Below are positions 1-11,253 of a stretch of DNA of 64,000 bases, piece by piece; the first letter of the stretch is position 1; each line of letters starts with the position of its first letter. The stretch is from Owenia fusiformis. Its lineage: Eukaryota > Annelida > Polychaeta > Sabellida > Oweniidae. The DNA lies in the NCBI GenBank assembly GCA_903813345.2, contig CAIIXF020000012.1, forward strand, positions 21,280,184 to 21,344,183, given 5' to 3'. Under the pieces are notes generated by a model. That model saw only the letters and a program-made list of their open reading frames with translations, searched no databases and was not told where the DNA came from. The position numbers were made by a program, and so were the translations under genes.

Positions 1-16
1 TATGTTCTATATTTAG

Positions 17-133
17 CAGTTATGTCCCTATCATTGAATATATGCCTAAGGTCTGTCACCAATAAAGCCCGAGCTTGCGAGGGTTATATTACGACAGACC
101 GAAGGCATATATTCAATGATACGGACATAACTG
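17..133. repeat. Foldback repeat with arms of about 30 bp
   Basis: The left arm (from 17, reading cagttatgtcc) is matched in inverted form by the right arm ending at 133 (ggacataactg). Both arms also hold the gaatatatgcct/aggcatatattc block and the ggtctgtc/gacagacc block. The loop carries a gcccgagcttgcgaggg segment. This is the shape of a small non-autonomous foldback element; no coding content. Confidence 0.7.
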
Positions 134-1370
134 TTGTATTACATACTTTTATATCATGGCTACGTTATATCAATGACGCCACGTGTCTGTGTGCGAGTGA
201 AATTAGGAAGAAATGAAACATGACGTCCTGATGACGTCATAAGATTGTCATGGTAAAATGTTTGGCGGCTATACAGGAATGTATAGCCGACGTTCAGCTC
301 CATTGACTTCAATACAAATGCTTCGCTGGGTATGTAATACATCAAAATAAAGCCTGTCTGTCCCACATGTATCTTCTATGAAAATATTACACGTTTACTG
401 CGCTTATTTATTATGTTATATATTATATTATATATTTATAATATTATATTTTAATAACTTGCTGAAAGTTTAAAATTTGCTCAAAATATTAGGAAAATTG
501 CAATTATGACGTCACAAAAGATATGCAAATGATCTAATTTACACAAATTATACTTTATCTGAAAGTGCACTCAACATGCTTTCATTTGGTACCAACATTA
601 TTCAAAACGGATAAGAAATGGAAAAATTATAAAATAAAACGTGTTATTGGTGATTTAAATACTGTTAATAGTAGGTATTTTAATCAGCGTCCGTTTCCAT
701 GGCAGCGGGACCACTTTCAGAACTTCTCATTATTTGGAATATGTAGTAGATATGTTAAGCTTTCCAAAAATACCAAGAAACCCTACAGGGTCAGTCGATC
801 CTTTTTTTCTTTAAATAAGCACTTTTTGGCAAATCCCTACTCGTCTATATGTTTTTTAAAACATAAAACAATGACAAATACGTAAAATACTATCTATTTG
901 AATGTTATAGAGGTATTAGAACGTTTATTTATTCAGAGGGCATGTCTAATAGTTTAGATATATGCAATCAAACGCCTTACATTTCTCTTTCGACGTTACT
1001 GCTGGATATCAAAACCATTTTTTCTCAAAGCTTCATGAATTCGACCAAATCTGTGTTGTAATGGTGGTTGTTTTATAAACAACTGAGCAATATCTAACTG
1101 GGGGCAAAATAATTTTAGCCGAAGCCACAGTAAGTCAATGAAGAACAATACGCCCCTCTTTATTGATGGTTGACTCCTGACGGTGACAGTCCATATCTCA
1201 AAACGTATTAATACCCATTTTTCGAAAAACTACAATTTTATTTTTAGCATATGTCATTCTTATATAAAAACGATTCATTGATACCATTTACATCACATAT
1301 ATTGAAAAAATAATTCAAATTGTTGATATGCTGATTACGTATTTTTGTATTTCTTAGAAAAATAACATCA
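134..1370. other. Non-coding stretch, no gene seen
   Basis: A+T-rich sequence without a recognisable gene. A short hairpin lies at about 263-292 (ggctatac / gtatagcc). The open frame at 565-885 on the plus strand resembles nothing I recognise and has no supporting context. Confidence 0.5.
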
Positions 1371-1878
1371 AAGGAGTGGTATCGATATGGAGAACTGAAT
1401 TCAACAATGTTTTTCTCTTAAACCAATCATTGAAATCATTCTGTAAAAAACACGCTATTTTATGTAATGTTGTTGTTGTATATATACAGGGTGTTCAGGA
1501 AATAAAGATAATAATGTCATAACTTTTTTTTATTTCTTCATGGATTTCAATGAATTTGCAGGGATTATAGTTTCAACATATTTAAACTTACTTTTGGAGT
1601 TTCAGCTTCAAGCGATTTGATTTGTCATTTCTCTGGTTGGCATAGCAATGCGAGTAGCACTAAGGCGGATCACAAGGAATAGCTGCAGTAGTTTCTGTGT
1701 TACATTTAGCATTGCAAGCCGATTTTGACTCCATATTTAAAGCTTTCTTGGTGCATCTCCATGATAAAATTCTATAAGAGTCAAATAAATGCGTTTTAAT
1801 GATATTCAATGGGATTTTCATGAATTAATGCAGGCATTACATAGAAAGCGACCTGGGATGGAATTTCTCTTCTTCTTG

Positions 1879-2067
1879 GTGCAATTCCCCCTCCCATACT
1901 GCTGCCATAATCACTAAAGGAATTGATCAGCTGAGATTAGAGCAACTTCAACATCCACCTTATTCACCCAACCTAGCGCCAAATTATTTATACTTCTTCG
2001 CTGAATCAAAACGGGACTTAAGAGGACATGCATTTGAGAATACCCATTCCATACGTTCACATGTATT
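1879..2067 (+). repeat. 189-bp direct repeat, left copy (apparent LINE target-site duplication)
   Basis: Begins gtgcaattcc and ends cacatgtatt. It aligns without gaps to 3041-3229 with about 7-8 base differences, and both copies lie exactly at the two ends of the LINE insert. It carries part of the mariner transposase reading frame (NSPSHTAAI then HPPYSPNLAPN). Confidence 0.8.
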
Positions 2068-2122
2068 GTATGGTATTGTATTGTATTGTATTGTATTGTA
2101 TTGTATTGTATTGTATTGTATT
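2066..2122. repeat. Pentanucleotide microsatellite (TGTAT)n at LINE 3' end
   Basis: About eleven tandem copies of a 5-base unit directly abut the left copy of the 189-bp repeat. On the minus strand this is the 3' end of the LINE, and short microsatellite tails are common at the 3' ends of several non-LTR families. Confidence 0.85.
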
Positions 2123-3040
2123 GCTTTTTATTCCTCCTTATATAGAAGAGTACAATCAACGTGCAAATATAAAACTCACAATATAAAATTACATCAATTC
2201 AACAAACATCGAAACATGTGAACCAACAAACAAATAAAAAATAAATAATAAAAACACATGGATGCGATAAAATAATAAAATATAAACATATGTACATCAT
2301 ACAGATATTCATGTATTGTTTTCTATTACATGATTGCAATCATGTTATGAGTTAAATTGAGTAAGGTACTGGACAAGATTAGAGATCTTAATTGCGCAAT
2401 ATGAAATGTATTGCTCCCAGATTTCTTGCTTACAATTTTGGAGGACATGTGCCTCCAATAAGGCTTCTATCAAAATGTTGTCTTCAGCATTAAATAATGC
2501 AACAGAATCAATGGGATCTAGAATATCTACGATGCGTTCAAACAAATTGTCTCGAAGTGAAATTACTGCTTGGCATTCTAAGACAGCATGTTTAACTACA
2601 TCATTAGTTTCTATTTTGCATGCTTTACATGTCATTTTTTCATACTCGGTGTTTAGGATAATCAAATTCAAAAGTTGCGCGAATGTCCAAGTTAATGCTG
2701 GGTACTTGAGTCCGAGCTTCCAATGAATAACTGTTTTATATTCGAGTTGGATGTTTTTATAACGAAATGTCTTAGGATTATTCATGACAGACTCTCTCCA
2801 TAGAGACTCCTCTCTATTTTGAATTTGTGCGACGATGTAACTTTTCCACTTCTGTTTGGCAGGGAATGACCCAGTACGTATAAATTCTGAGACTACTTCT
2901 TGTAAAGCAGGGTATTTCTTACAAATATCAAAGACGTCCGAGATAAAACCTGTGCTCGTAAGATGTGCGCCATGCCGTATAATGTAGCTACTGATGCGTC
3001 TTAAAAACACTTTAAACTGTATATAGAATCTGGTTGGGAC
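2068..3040 (-). mobile_element. 5'-truncated non-LTR retrotransposon (LINE)
   Basis: The insert lies exactly between the two copies of the 189-bp direct repeat. It runs on the minus strand: a truncated 3' part of an ORF2-like frame, about 270 bp of 3' UTR, and a simple-repeat tail. 5' truncation, a tail and flanking direct repeats are the hallmarks of target-primed reverse transcription. The clade cannot be assigned without the reverse-transcriptase core. Confidence 0.8.
2345..3040 (-). pseudogene. LINE ORF2 C-terminal fragment (zinc-knuckle region)
   Basis: The open frame runs about 230 codons from the truncation point at 3040 to a stop at 2345-2347; its apparent start codon (3074-3076) lies in flanking mariner sequence and is accidental. 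The fragment has a CX2CX9HX4C cluster (CKACK...HAVLEC) like the zinc knuckle that follows the reverse-transcriptase domain of many LINEs, and an upstream LKYPALTW segment. It lacks the catalytic core, so it cannot be autonomous. The frame is uninterrupted, which suggests a fairly recent insertion. Confidence 0.7.
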
Positions 3041-3229
3041 GTGCAATTCCCCCTCCCATACTGCTGCCATAATCACTAAAGAAATTGATCAGGTGAGATT
3101 AGAGCAACTTCAGCATCCACCTTATTCATCCAACCTAGCGCCAAATGATTTATACTTCTTCGCTGAATCAAAACGGGACTTAAGAGGACATGCATTTGAG
3201 AACACCCATGCCATACGTTCACATGTATT
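3041..3229 (+). repeat. 189-bp direct repeat, right copy
   Basis: Partner of 1879-2067, same length, about 4% different. It continues without a break into the rest of the mariner transposase remnant, so this copy sits in the original host context on its right side. Confidence 0.8.
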
Positions 3230-3299
3230 AAACAGATTTCAGGAAATGAGTCAAGAAGAATTCTGTGAAGTATTTGAAGAAGGTTCAAGAGGCAAATAG
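3093..3299 (+). pseudogene. Mariner transposase C-terminal remnant
   Basis: A 68-codon frame with HPPYSSNLAPND near its start, then YFFAESKRDLRG and a helical tail. It matches the end of the mariner catalytic domain (the HPPYSPDLAPSD region and third acidic residue). In the neighbouring left duplicate, the position before NSPSH where mariner has its second catalytic Asp reads Cys. The N-terminal helix-turn-helix and first catalytic Asp are not found. It is a dead fragment. Confidence 0.75.
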
Positions 3300-3597
3300 T
3301 TAGTTGCTATGACAACCACAGAATCAACCAATCAAATCACCTGAAGCCGAAACTCCAAAAATAAGTTAAAATATGTTAAAACTATAATCTCTCAAACTTT
3401 CAATGCAATCCATGAACAAATAAAAAGTAATGACATTATTATCTTTATTTCCTGAACACCCTGTATATCTTTCAAATTATATTGTTACCATTCAAAAGAT
3501 GACCATTAAATTGACGATGTGTTAAATTTTAAGATTTTTATGACTGGTTTAAGAAAAACGTGTGTTCAAAAAGTTCTCCATATCGATACCACTCCTT

Positions 3598-4576
3598 CAT
3601 AGTTGAGAAAGCTATAACATACACTCAAAATTTATTTCATATAATTTTCTGTAGCAGTATGTACTCGAAATTGTAAATTTAGTTTTTACTAATATTTTTG
3701 ACCCCTGCTAAAGACACGCATAGTTCAGTCCAAAAGCCCGAAGAATATCGAACGTCTGCACTATATTGTGTTACCAGCTCCTTAATTAGGCGTCCTAGGA
3801 ATTTCATACCATGGACTATAAAAACGATGTAGAAATCACCAACTAGCAATAATGTACAATATTTCCTTACAACCGGAAATCAGCATCCATTTCTGGAATA
3901 AATTGAGAAAACTGTTCACAACCGGGCAACTGCGGACATAAAATAAGTTCGAAATTTCGCTCGGAGTGTGAAAAATGACGGTTTATGACAGTTCTTAACG
4001 CTTTGCAAAGGTTAGGTAGTAATATATTAGCCTTAATGACGACAGTGCTGTTTAAGTGAGAGCTCTGACAACACATCCACATAAGCACCTGTCTTCCATC
4101 ATTTCATAAGAAAAATGATTTGTAGTTCTTGCTGGCTAAATGTTTAGACGGCCATGTTTTTGTACCATTACAATTTATCTGTAGAAGATTTACGGACGTA
4201 TTTTTTGGTGTTTACCGATTTTTGCTTTTACTAATTTATTGGTTTCCGTTGTTTGTGCATACTGTAATGGTGTTCGACGCCTTTGTATAACTTTAGACGT
4301 ATATAAATACAAAACGGTTGAACAACAATTCACTGCTTGGTATAATAATAATATTATTCTTTATTAATAACAGAATATAATACTCTTTAATGTTTGTATT
4401 AAATAATATTCACATTTATACATTGTATACTGACTATATACATATACATATTTAAATAACTTTAATCGTGTATATTATAATTAATTGTGTGTTTTGAGCC
4501 ATACAAGTGGTATACGAGTATCTCCCAAAATGTTAAAAAGGCCAACATCATCTTCACTGTTATACCAGTATGGTCA
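3598..4576. other. 3' flank of the diverged Lhx1/5-like gene
   Basis: No coding feature recognised. It holds the likely 3' UTR of the minus-strand gene (just left of 4577) with a candidate poly(A) signal at 4360-4365. Confidence 0.5.
4360..4365 (-). terminator. Candidate poly(A) signal AATAAA for the diverged Lhx1/5-like gene
   Basis: TTTATT on the plus strand, so AATAAA on the minus strand, about 210 nt past the stop codon. The hexamer is common by chance in this A+T-rich DNA. Confidence 0.3.
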
Positions 4577-4692
4577 CTATTGTATGCTTTTATCACTATG
4601 GCAACTAATTGTCTCATAACTCATGGCAATGCTGTGCGGTAGAGTCATCCCCTTGGCCTCAAACGGAGACTGTATATGTGACATCATGGAAG
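4577..4692 (-). CDS. lhx1/5-like: Lhx1/5-like exon 6, C-terminus and stop
   Basis: Acceptor attttttcag precedes the exon at 4693. The frame gives [15 protein letters not shown] and ends ...KSIQ with TAG at 4577-4579. At 38 codons it is much shorter than the last exon of the canonical gene (67 codons) and shares no clear motif with it. The conserved proline/serine-rich Lhx1/5 tail seems lost. The exon call rests on splice consensus and on frame and phase agreement, without a homologous motif. Confidence 0.7.
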
Positions 4693-7600
4693 CTGAAAAA
4701 ATATACAATTTTTAAAACTAAAAACTAAAAATCTGTTGTCTGGTTGGATGGTGCAATTTTCACCTCATGTCCTCTCTTTTCTGGAAGGTCTTAAGAACTG
4801 GGAACATTTTGTGTTGAAAGAAAATATTATTGTTTTGACTTAGTGTAGTAACCAGCAATCTGGCGACTGTTTTTGTTTTCAGAGGAATCCAAGACCGTTC
4901 AGCTGTTCTGCTTTTACATCAATTTAAGAGCAATTTACAAAGTTGCGGTAATAGTAAGGCTCTTTAGGCATATACATAAACTAAAATTACGAAGTAGGTG
5001 TAATGTTTCAAGCCTGTTGCTTCATTTGATAGACGTGAGTGTTGCCCCTCAAGATTTCCAAAATTTGGGGAATGCCCTGTACCCTATTTAAGGGTTGTGT
5101 ATAGTCTAAATGGAGTTAGCGTTCCTACATATCCCACTGACGCTCTGACAAATACAATATCAACTTATTGGAATGCAACCCATTGCCAGAGTAAATTGTT
5201 CTAGTCCATTGTGACCATTAAAGTATATTTTTCGTTCAAAAATAAACATTTAGATGCAGTAATTAAGAACACCATGATAATTCATGAATGGATGAAATCA
5301 AAAACTATTTACTGACTAACTAGTTGCCACCAGCAAAACACAAGCTAAACAACTTTATAAATTCGTTGACAATGTATTCAACTCTGTGATTCTTTCACAC
5401 AAACAAACCACTTGTTCAACTCACCTTGGATATGGGAAGGATTGTGTGAAGACTGTGTGAAACTAGAACTCAAGTTCTGAGCGCCAACTCGCGGAAAATT
5501 GAACGGGGCATTATAGGAGTCGCAACTAGTCCTGTCTGAGTTGAGGCCATGGTAACTGTTCCCAGGGTAAACGTGTTCAGTGTTATCTATAAGAACACAA
5601 TATCGTTAAACATTAAAATTAAAATAGAGATAATTCTAACTAACTCTTGGTATACAATATGTGAGCAGATATGACGGATCAAGACATACACGCTCCTTTG
5701 GTCTATTTTCAAACAATACCTGATGTTCATGATTATCAATTTGATATCAGATTTTTCAGAGAAGGGGAAGTGATCATTATTTACTGAGTATACGTAAAAT
5801 ATTGAATATCAACATAGAAAACAAACAAAATAAATATCTCAACTTTAGATAAACTAAAATACGCTGGGTGGAGTAGTTGTTAATCCTCATTTAAATAAAA
5901 GTATATTGAAAGGTATGAACATGGCTTTAAACCGAATTGTCTTCAACCGCGTGTGACTTTGCATTATGAGAGATACTTATACGATACCAATAGCATTCAT
6001 ATTCAAATGTTAATAAAATAACTTTCACAATACCACGGTTCCACCTCTAAGCCCTCACAATGAAATGTTGTTTTCATGACAAGAAATTTTTATTGTTATC
6101 TAGTAGATGTATTTATAGTCCTGCCACTTTTTGTCATGACCTGTATGGAGAGGGATTTGATGGACACGGAGATATGTTGAAATTGGGATGTTCGTGTTGG
6201 TTTGGGATATTAGTGGGATTCCGATGTTGTTGTTATAAACCAGTTGACTGACGATGGATAAGAAGAACCTGAAGATGTCAATCTGAGCAAATGTGAAGGC
6301 GTGCGAGATAATTAATAGATATGTAGATTATGTAATGATTTGTAAGATTTTATAGTCATCCACATTTATATCATGTTTGGTCGATGTTTGTAGAGAAATA
6401 AATAAAAAGGTCGACACACAAAAATGCATTTTCAAAATACCCGCTCTCGCTCTCGTCAAAGCTAACAATAAAAGACTAGTGCAAATTCATCTCCGACTTC
6501 CAAGCAAGGTGTTATAAAAGTTGAAGCAAGTGAAACCTTGTGAATCAAAATGCGCAAATTCCCAAAAAGGGAAATGTTGCATGTTAACGACGAGAGGATC
6601 CTTATTTCTTAATATGTTGTTCATCGGACTGCTCTGATGATCCATATCTTTATACTTTATCTTTACCTGGATTATATGGGGTTTCGTATCCGAAAGTTAC
6701 ATTTGGCGCAGGTACGCCGTCCATTTGCCGCGAGCAGTACATCCCTGGGTACAGTCGGCTCAAAGTCCGTGGATCACGGAAATACCTCGCCCGCTCCATC
6801 AATGGCGCGATCTGCTTTAATCTGCGCTCTTTCGATCGTCTATTTTGAAACCATACCTAAAATCAAATTATGAATTATATAGTAAAACAACATTTAATCA
6901 TGAATTTGGTTTCACTTACATATTTATTAGACTCCAGATGTCTATTGTTTTTACCAGTATTCTTCTTCTTCTTATTATTATTCTTTAGACGTTTTTTCAA
7001 TAACTACAATGTATCCAATACAGACCATTATAAAGTTTATTTACGTTCAGTATCTAGTTATAATACTTATATAATTCTATTCAAAAGTTGAAATCCATCC
7101 TGAGAGCGAATCGGTATGGCAATGCTCTAGTCCTGTCAAAAACATTCTCAATTAGAGTCCATGGCGTCCTATTTAAAGACACAACAGTATCATGCCACCA
7201 TCCTGTCGTCCCTTTCATAAACATAGTTTCTTATCTTGCCAATTTCGGACATCGATATATTGTAACTCGAGAAGAAGCATTTGGACCAACTAGTCATACA
7301 AACAGTCGCAATCGGAGACAATAACAATGTAAAAGACTATCAAGATATGATATGATATCCTGTAAAGACACAATGAACCAAAGTAGGATCGACAGATTCA
7401 AGCGAAAAATAGCATTCCAAATTCAATATATTCTAGCGATCCTTATCACTTTTTATGATTGTTTTTATTTTGGCATGAATTTTTGTCAATTTAGAATAAA
7501 AATGCCCGGTGACTTGGGTATTTTTCAGAAAGTCACCATGCTATACAAACAATCAGACTGTATTTAGTAAGCTCTTTTACAGCAACCGACAAATTCCAAC

Positions 7601-10600
7601 ATTACCAGGAAACAAATGTCACGACAATTCCCTGTCAAATATCAACATTTCTTTTAGGTTTCCCTGCTCCACATGACTCGTAAGAAGATTTATTTTTCCA
7701 GCTCACTAGAAACTTTCAACTGTTTGAAACTTCTACCCCTAGTATATAATATATCTATAAACCTGGAGGCATCACGCCAGGAGAAATAACACTATGATTG
7801 CTAGTTTGTTTTGTTTTTATGTTGAGGAATTTTTCTAAGGAACTTCCCTCAGATGTGAAATGTTGTTTTTACACTTAAAAATTGGTGTTCGGTCACACTG
7901 TAAGGCAACTTTGGGGTAATTAAACCCGAATTGAGCTTATTATGTTACTTTTATCTGCAAACTGTCTGTGTCTGCTTTCTTCTCATAATTATAGCAATAA
8001 CATCTTCTTCAAATAACCTTTCTACAATTTCTCTTGTTATCGTATCAGTTTTTTAAAGTCAGTTGAAGCATCAATTGTGGTTTTAATTTAGACATTAGTT
8101 TAATGGTCAGTTAGTGTGAACAGGTATGTCATATTGTAAATCCAATTTGGATCGTATATAGCCAAATGTGGTCCCCATTCCACTAATTTATGTGACCAAA
8201 TTACAATTAATCTTATAATTTTAATCTTAAAAGATAAGTGACAATAAGGGCTATTTAAAAAACAGACCATAGTTTCTGCAGGACCACAATTTCGTTTAAG
8301 CCAGGCCATCTTCCGACCGACTGGTTTTAAACCTCGTAAACAATGGTGAAAATGTAAATAATTTCTCTACCTGAATAACTCGCATGCTAAGTCCAGTGCG
8401 TTCTGCTAGTTGCTCCCTGACGGCTCTGTTGGGCTTTGGAGTTAGTCCAAATTGCTCCTTTAGTGAATCTAACTGTCTGGCTTTGATTGTCGTCCTTGGC
8501 CCTCTTTTTCTCGAGCCTGCATTGCCGCCGGACACACTTTCCTCTCCCTCCTTGTTGGCAGTAGAGTCGTCTTTAAATGAATCGTTTGAATCCTCATCGG
8601 ATACCATGATAGAGTCTAAATCGCTAGCTTCTGATTTAATCTGCATTTGATTTGTTTCTCTAAATTTACTCGTTGTGGTGTTGTTAATTTGTCCTGAGAT
8701 AATGGAAGTTTTGGACGACTTGGACGCTCTTTTTGGTGACTTATTGGTATGAGATTTGTCCTCAGGTATGTGAGAATTTTTTTCTGCCCCAATGTCTGGT
8801 TTCGGACTGGTATCTGTGAAGCTGAACTCTCTGTCTGATGCGCTGGGGCTTGTGATCGTACTGTGATCAGATGTGTTGTCGAGACTTTCGATTCCTTCAT
8901 CTTCAGAATCTGGAATTGTAATAGCAGTGGCAAGTTAAACAATGACTACCCTTTTAAACAGAAGAAATATTTTCGAGTTTGCGTCTTTAAATGGGGCTAC
9001 ATGTTAAGTTGTCATTTTCGAGAAAGAGCTAGATATAGCAAGAGATAAAACATAAACTCCCAATTCCAAGCATTTCTAAAATTTGACTTTAAATTACTTC
9101 ACAACATTTTAGCATGCGGAAGTGAGATATGTAGATGGAACTCTAATATTAACCAAAATTGTTCAAAATGTAATTATATAGGTTACACAATATATTCAAC
9201 ATGGGTAAAATTGTCGGAAGAAAGGAATAAATATGAAAATTTCAACTTCAAATCAAAAATTGCATCCAATTTAAAGATCTACGCAAACTGTCTAAATAAA
9301 AACGAAAAAGTAAATCATTATTTAGATCATTTTATTAAAAAATTTATATCATAAATATGTTTTTTAGTGAAGCTCTATATATTAAAATGTTCTATGTATT
9401 TGTAGAAATTGCATGTATTTATGTATGCTTTTGAATGTATTTGCTTTGTAAATATGTTATGTTGAAATAAATGTAAATAATTTTTAAAAAAATTCTAAAA
9501 TTTGAGGGGCCTGAATACCAACTATTTTGGAAAATATAATTCGCCATTTTGTGTTTTTCGTCTTCAAGTCATAACTGGATCAAAAAAGAATGAATAACTA
9601 AGATAAAATATATAAAAATAGACAACTAAATATGTGCGATAGAAGTGCGAAATGGGATTTCATATGATACATTATCACAAGAACTTAATGCATGCACAGA
9701 GCTAGGGACGATAAAATCCCATGAAATGAGGACCAAGTGCTAGTGATTAAACAGTTGAAGCGACGGTTATGTCCGCCATTTGTGACAACGGTATCCGACT
9801 TTACCGTAGTCAGGCTATTCCGGTGTGAGTTTCATACATTAAATGTATTTAGGGTGTGTGTGTGTGTGGGGGGGGGTGCTAGTGCCGTGTACTGTTAGAT
9901 ATTTCCCTTCGCGTTCACGTTGTATGGTATAGTATCGAAAAGGCGTCAGTCTGTGGTTCAACATTGGTGGTAAAAATCAAAATTGATATTTGTATTAAGT
10001 CATATCTACATTCATTTTATAGTCCATGGTATCAATTTCATCTGCCAGTGTCATCGTCCCATGTGCAGATGGGAAGTTTTGTGATTGAAAATTGTTTTAA
10101 AACTACAATTCCTTAAACTGATTCACATTCAATTCATACTTATCCATAGCAGCCTTCCCATTCTGAGAAAATGGTGATTTGAATTAAAACGTCGCGTTTT
10201 CATTAAAATGTCAAATGCTACTACGTGAATAACATAGTGTGACAATTGTTCATGGAATTTGGCGTCAAATTTTGCGTCTAAAGGAATATTTTAGTATCAG
10301 TTCACTGTGTGAGCAGAGCACTATGTATGCTATTTGACTCTATGTCAAGGGTGCCCCAAACCATTTTGAACTTTTCAATAATTATAACTCAAGTGAAAGC
10401 AAACATGTTTTCTTGTATTACATGCATGTTCAGTTACGACCTACTTACCATCGTCATATTCCTTTTGTGATGAAGTATAGTCCTCTTTGCAAAGAAACCG
10501 CCCGGCCCCCATTGCGAACATCTCCTCGCCAGTTACTAGGGGCTTACGACAACTGGCGCAGGTGAAGCAGCCAACATGAAAAATATAACTTCCCGCTTTT

Positions 10601-11253
10601 CTCACCAAATCCGTCTTCAAAATTGATTGCCAACAACGGCTGCATTTTGTGCCATACACCCTAAAGAAAAAGCAAGTCGAACTTTTGAAAAGTGCGCATA
10701 TGGAACTGATGATGTTTTGGCAGAGGTCGGGTGTCTTGAACATTTCTCATGAAACGCCAGCCCTTGTCTTTATTATTTTATAGCATAAATAGCAAAACAT
10801 GTATGATATACACACATAATTCATAAGTTTCAGCTATAACGTTGGAATCTATGACAATGAAATAAATATTTACTTGACAAAGATGAGAACAATTTTATTT
10901 TTATAATCATATCGAGTGCGATATACAACTTCTGAGGCCAGGGAATGTAGCAATATATACTGAAATAAAGTTTCTTGTGTCATGCATGTTAAAGTGTACT
11001 ATTATGATGTAATAATATATTCTTACCTTAGAAAGTCATCTTTACAGTAAATCTGTTCATTTCTACAGTAACATTTGTCGTCTAATACATCATGACAAAT
11101 CACACATTTTAGACATGTACTATGCCAGGATTTTCCGGCTGCCTCCATGAAATACTTTTCTCTGATTTTTCCATCACAATTTGCGCATGTTGGCAACTCA
11201 TTCGTTCTTACTTTCTCGGTCATTTGCTGTACTTTCCCTGCCAAACAAGTCAT
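4577..11253 (-). CDS. lhx1/5-like: Complete diverged Lhx1/5-class LIM-homeodomain gene (six exons, 481 aa)
   Basis: Nuclear transcription factor with two LIM zinc-finger domains (about residues 23-74 and 82-135), an acidic/serine-rich linker, a homeodomain (281-340) and a tail. Exons: 11253-11027, 10660-10449, 8909-8371, 6856-6667, 5586-5425, 4692-4577. All introns are GT-AG and the phases (2,1,0,1,1) join into one open frame of 1446 nt including the stop. GPRTTIKA at the start of the homeodomain is specific to the Lhx1/5 class. Compared with the canonical neighbour, LIM2 is about 52% identical and the homeodomain 45/60, so it is a diverged paralogue. Start: the Met at 11253 has G at -3; the Met at residue 11 is the alternative. 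The introns (366, 1539, 1514, 1080 and 732 bp) hold no recognised gene. Confidence 0.9.
5425..5586 (-). CDS. lhx1/5-like: Lhx1/5-like exon 5, tail region
   Basis: Acceptor ttcttatag (intron side, 5587 onward) and donor gtgagt (5419-5424). Encodes 54 residues beginning [14 protein letters not shown] and ending NPSHIQ; rich in Asn, Ser and Tyr, with no domain. Its length (162 nt) and both phases match exon 5 of the canonical gene (159 nt), which is the main support since the sequence itself has drifted. Confidence 0.75.
6667..6856 (-). CDS. lhx1/5-like: Lhx1/5-like exon 4, homeodomain recognition helix
   Basis: Begins [15 protein letters not shown], the third helix of the homeodomain with Q50 and N51, directly after an attttag acceptor at 6857-6858. 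It continues [13 protein letters not shown] in place of the usual Lhx1/5 GARRHAFFR-type segment, then a Tyr/Pro-rich stretch to NPG at the gtaaag donor (6661-6666). The recognition helix is unchanged relative to the canonical paralogue except Met to Leu at homeodomain position 59, so DNA specificity is probably kept. Confidence 0.92.
8371..8909 (-). CDS. lhx1/5-like: Lhx1/5-like exon 3, linker and homeodomain helices 1-2
   Basis: Acceptor caattccag; donor gtagag after codon Q46 of the homeodomain, the classical 46/47 homeobox intron position. The linker of about 134 residues is acidic and Ser/Thr-rich, with a basic patch ([10 protein letters not shown]). The homeodomain part starts [16 protein letters not shown] and keeps R5, L16 and F20. 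Substitutions against the canonical neighbour cluster in helix 1 and helix 2 (for example EQFGL for AAFAA). An antisense open frame over this exon is a shadow. Confidence 0.93.
8910..10448. other. Intron 2 of the Lhx1/5-like gene
   Basis: GT-AG intron of 1539 bp. It holds a (TG)n run followed by nine G at about 9852-9876; otherwise nothing recognised. Confidence 0.7.
10449..10660 (-). CDS. lhx1/5-like: Lhx1/5-like exon 2, LIM domain 2
   Basis: Starts VYGTKCSRC after a tttctttag acceptor; donor gtaagt at 10443-10448. All eight zinc ligands are present: CX2C, 18 residues, HX2C, then CX2C, 19 residues, CX2D (CKED). LIM2 packs with LIM1 and binds LIM-domain-binding cofactors such as Ldb1/Chip (family knowledge). 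Roughly half the residues differ from the canonical paralogue, mainly between the zinc ligands, where partner contacts lie. Confidence 0.93.
11027..11253 (-). CDS. lhx1/5-like: Lhx1/5-like exon 1, start and LIM domain 1
   Basis: Met at 11253, a 22-residue N-terminal extension, then CANC, 17 residues, H-X2-C, CX2C, 16 residues, CKDD: a complete LIM domain. It ends DDFLR with a gtaaga donor (11021-11026) in phase 2, as in the Lhx1/5 family. Typical Lhx1/5 proteins start only a few residues before the first Cys, so the extension is unusual; an upstream acceptor or a start at residue 11 cannot be ruled out. Confidence 0.9.

Larger units (their letters stand above)
1487..3463 (+). mobile_element. 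Degenerate mariner-type element inserted in family A copy
   Basis: Inverted ends cagggtgttcaggaaataaa and its reverse complement are flanked by TA on both sides (1485-1486 and 3464-3465), the mariner/Tc1 target. The inner sequence codes for a C-terminal transposase remnant with the HPPYS.NLAPN motif typical of mariner. The element is lengthened by a LINE insertion and its 189-bp flanking duplication; without these it would be about 0.8 kb, too short for a full transposase. Confidence 0.85.
1371..3597. mobile_element. Terminal-inverted-repeat element, family A (copy 1), interrupted
   Basis: The left end reads aaggagtggtatcgatatgg and the right end is its inverse, ending at 3597. The next inner block (gaattcaacaatg...ttaaacca) recurs at two other places in the window (about 23266-24030 and 31022-31808). 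This copy is split by the mariner element at 1487-3463. No transposase can be assigned to family A, so it looks non-autonomous. Confidence 0.7.
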
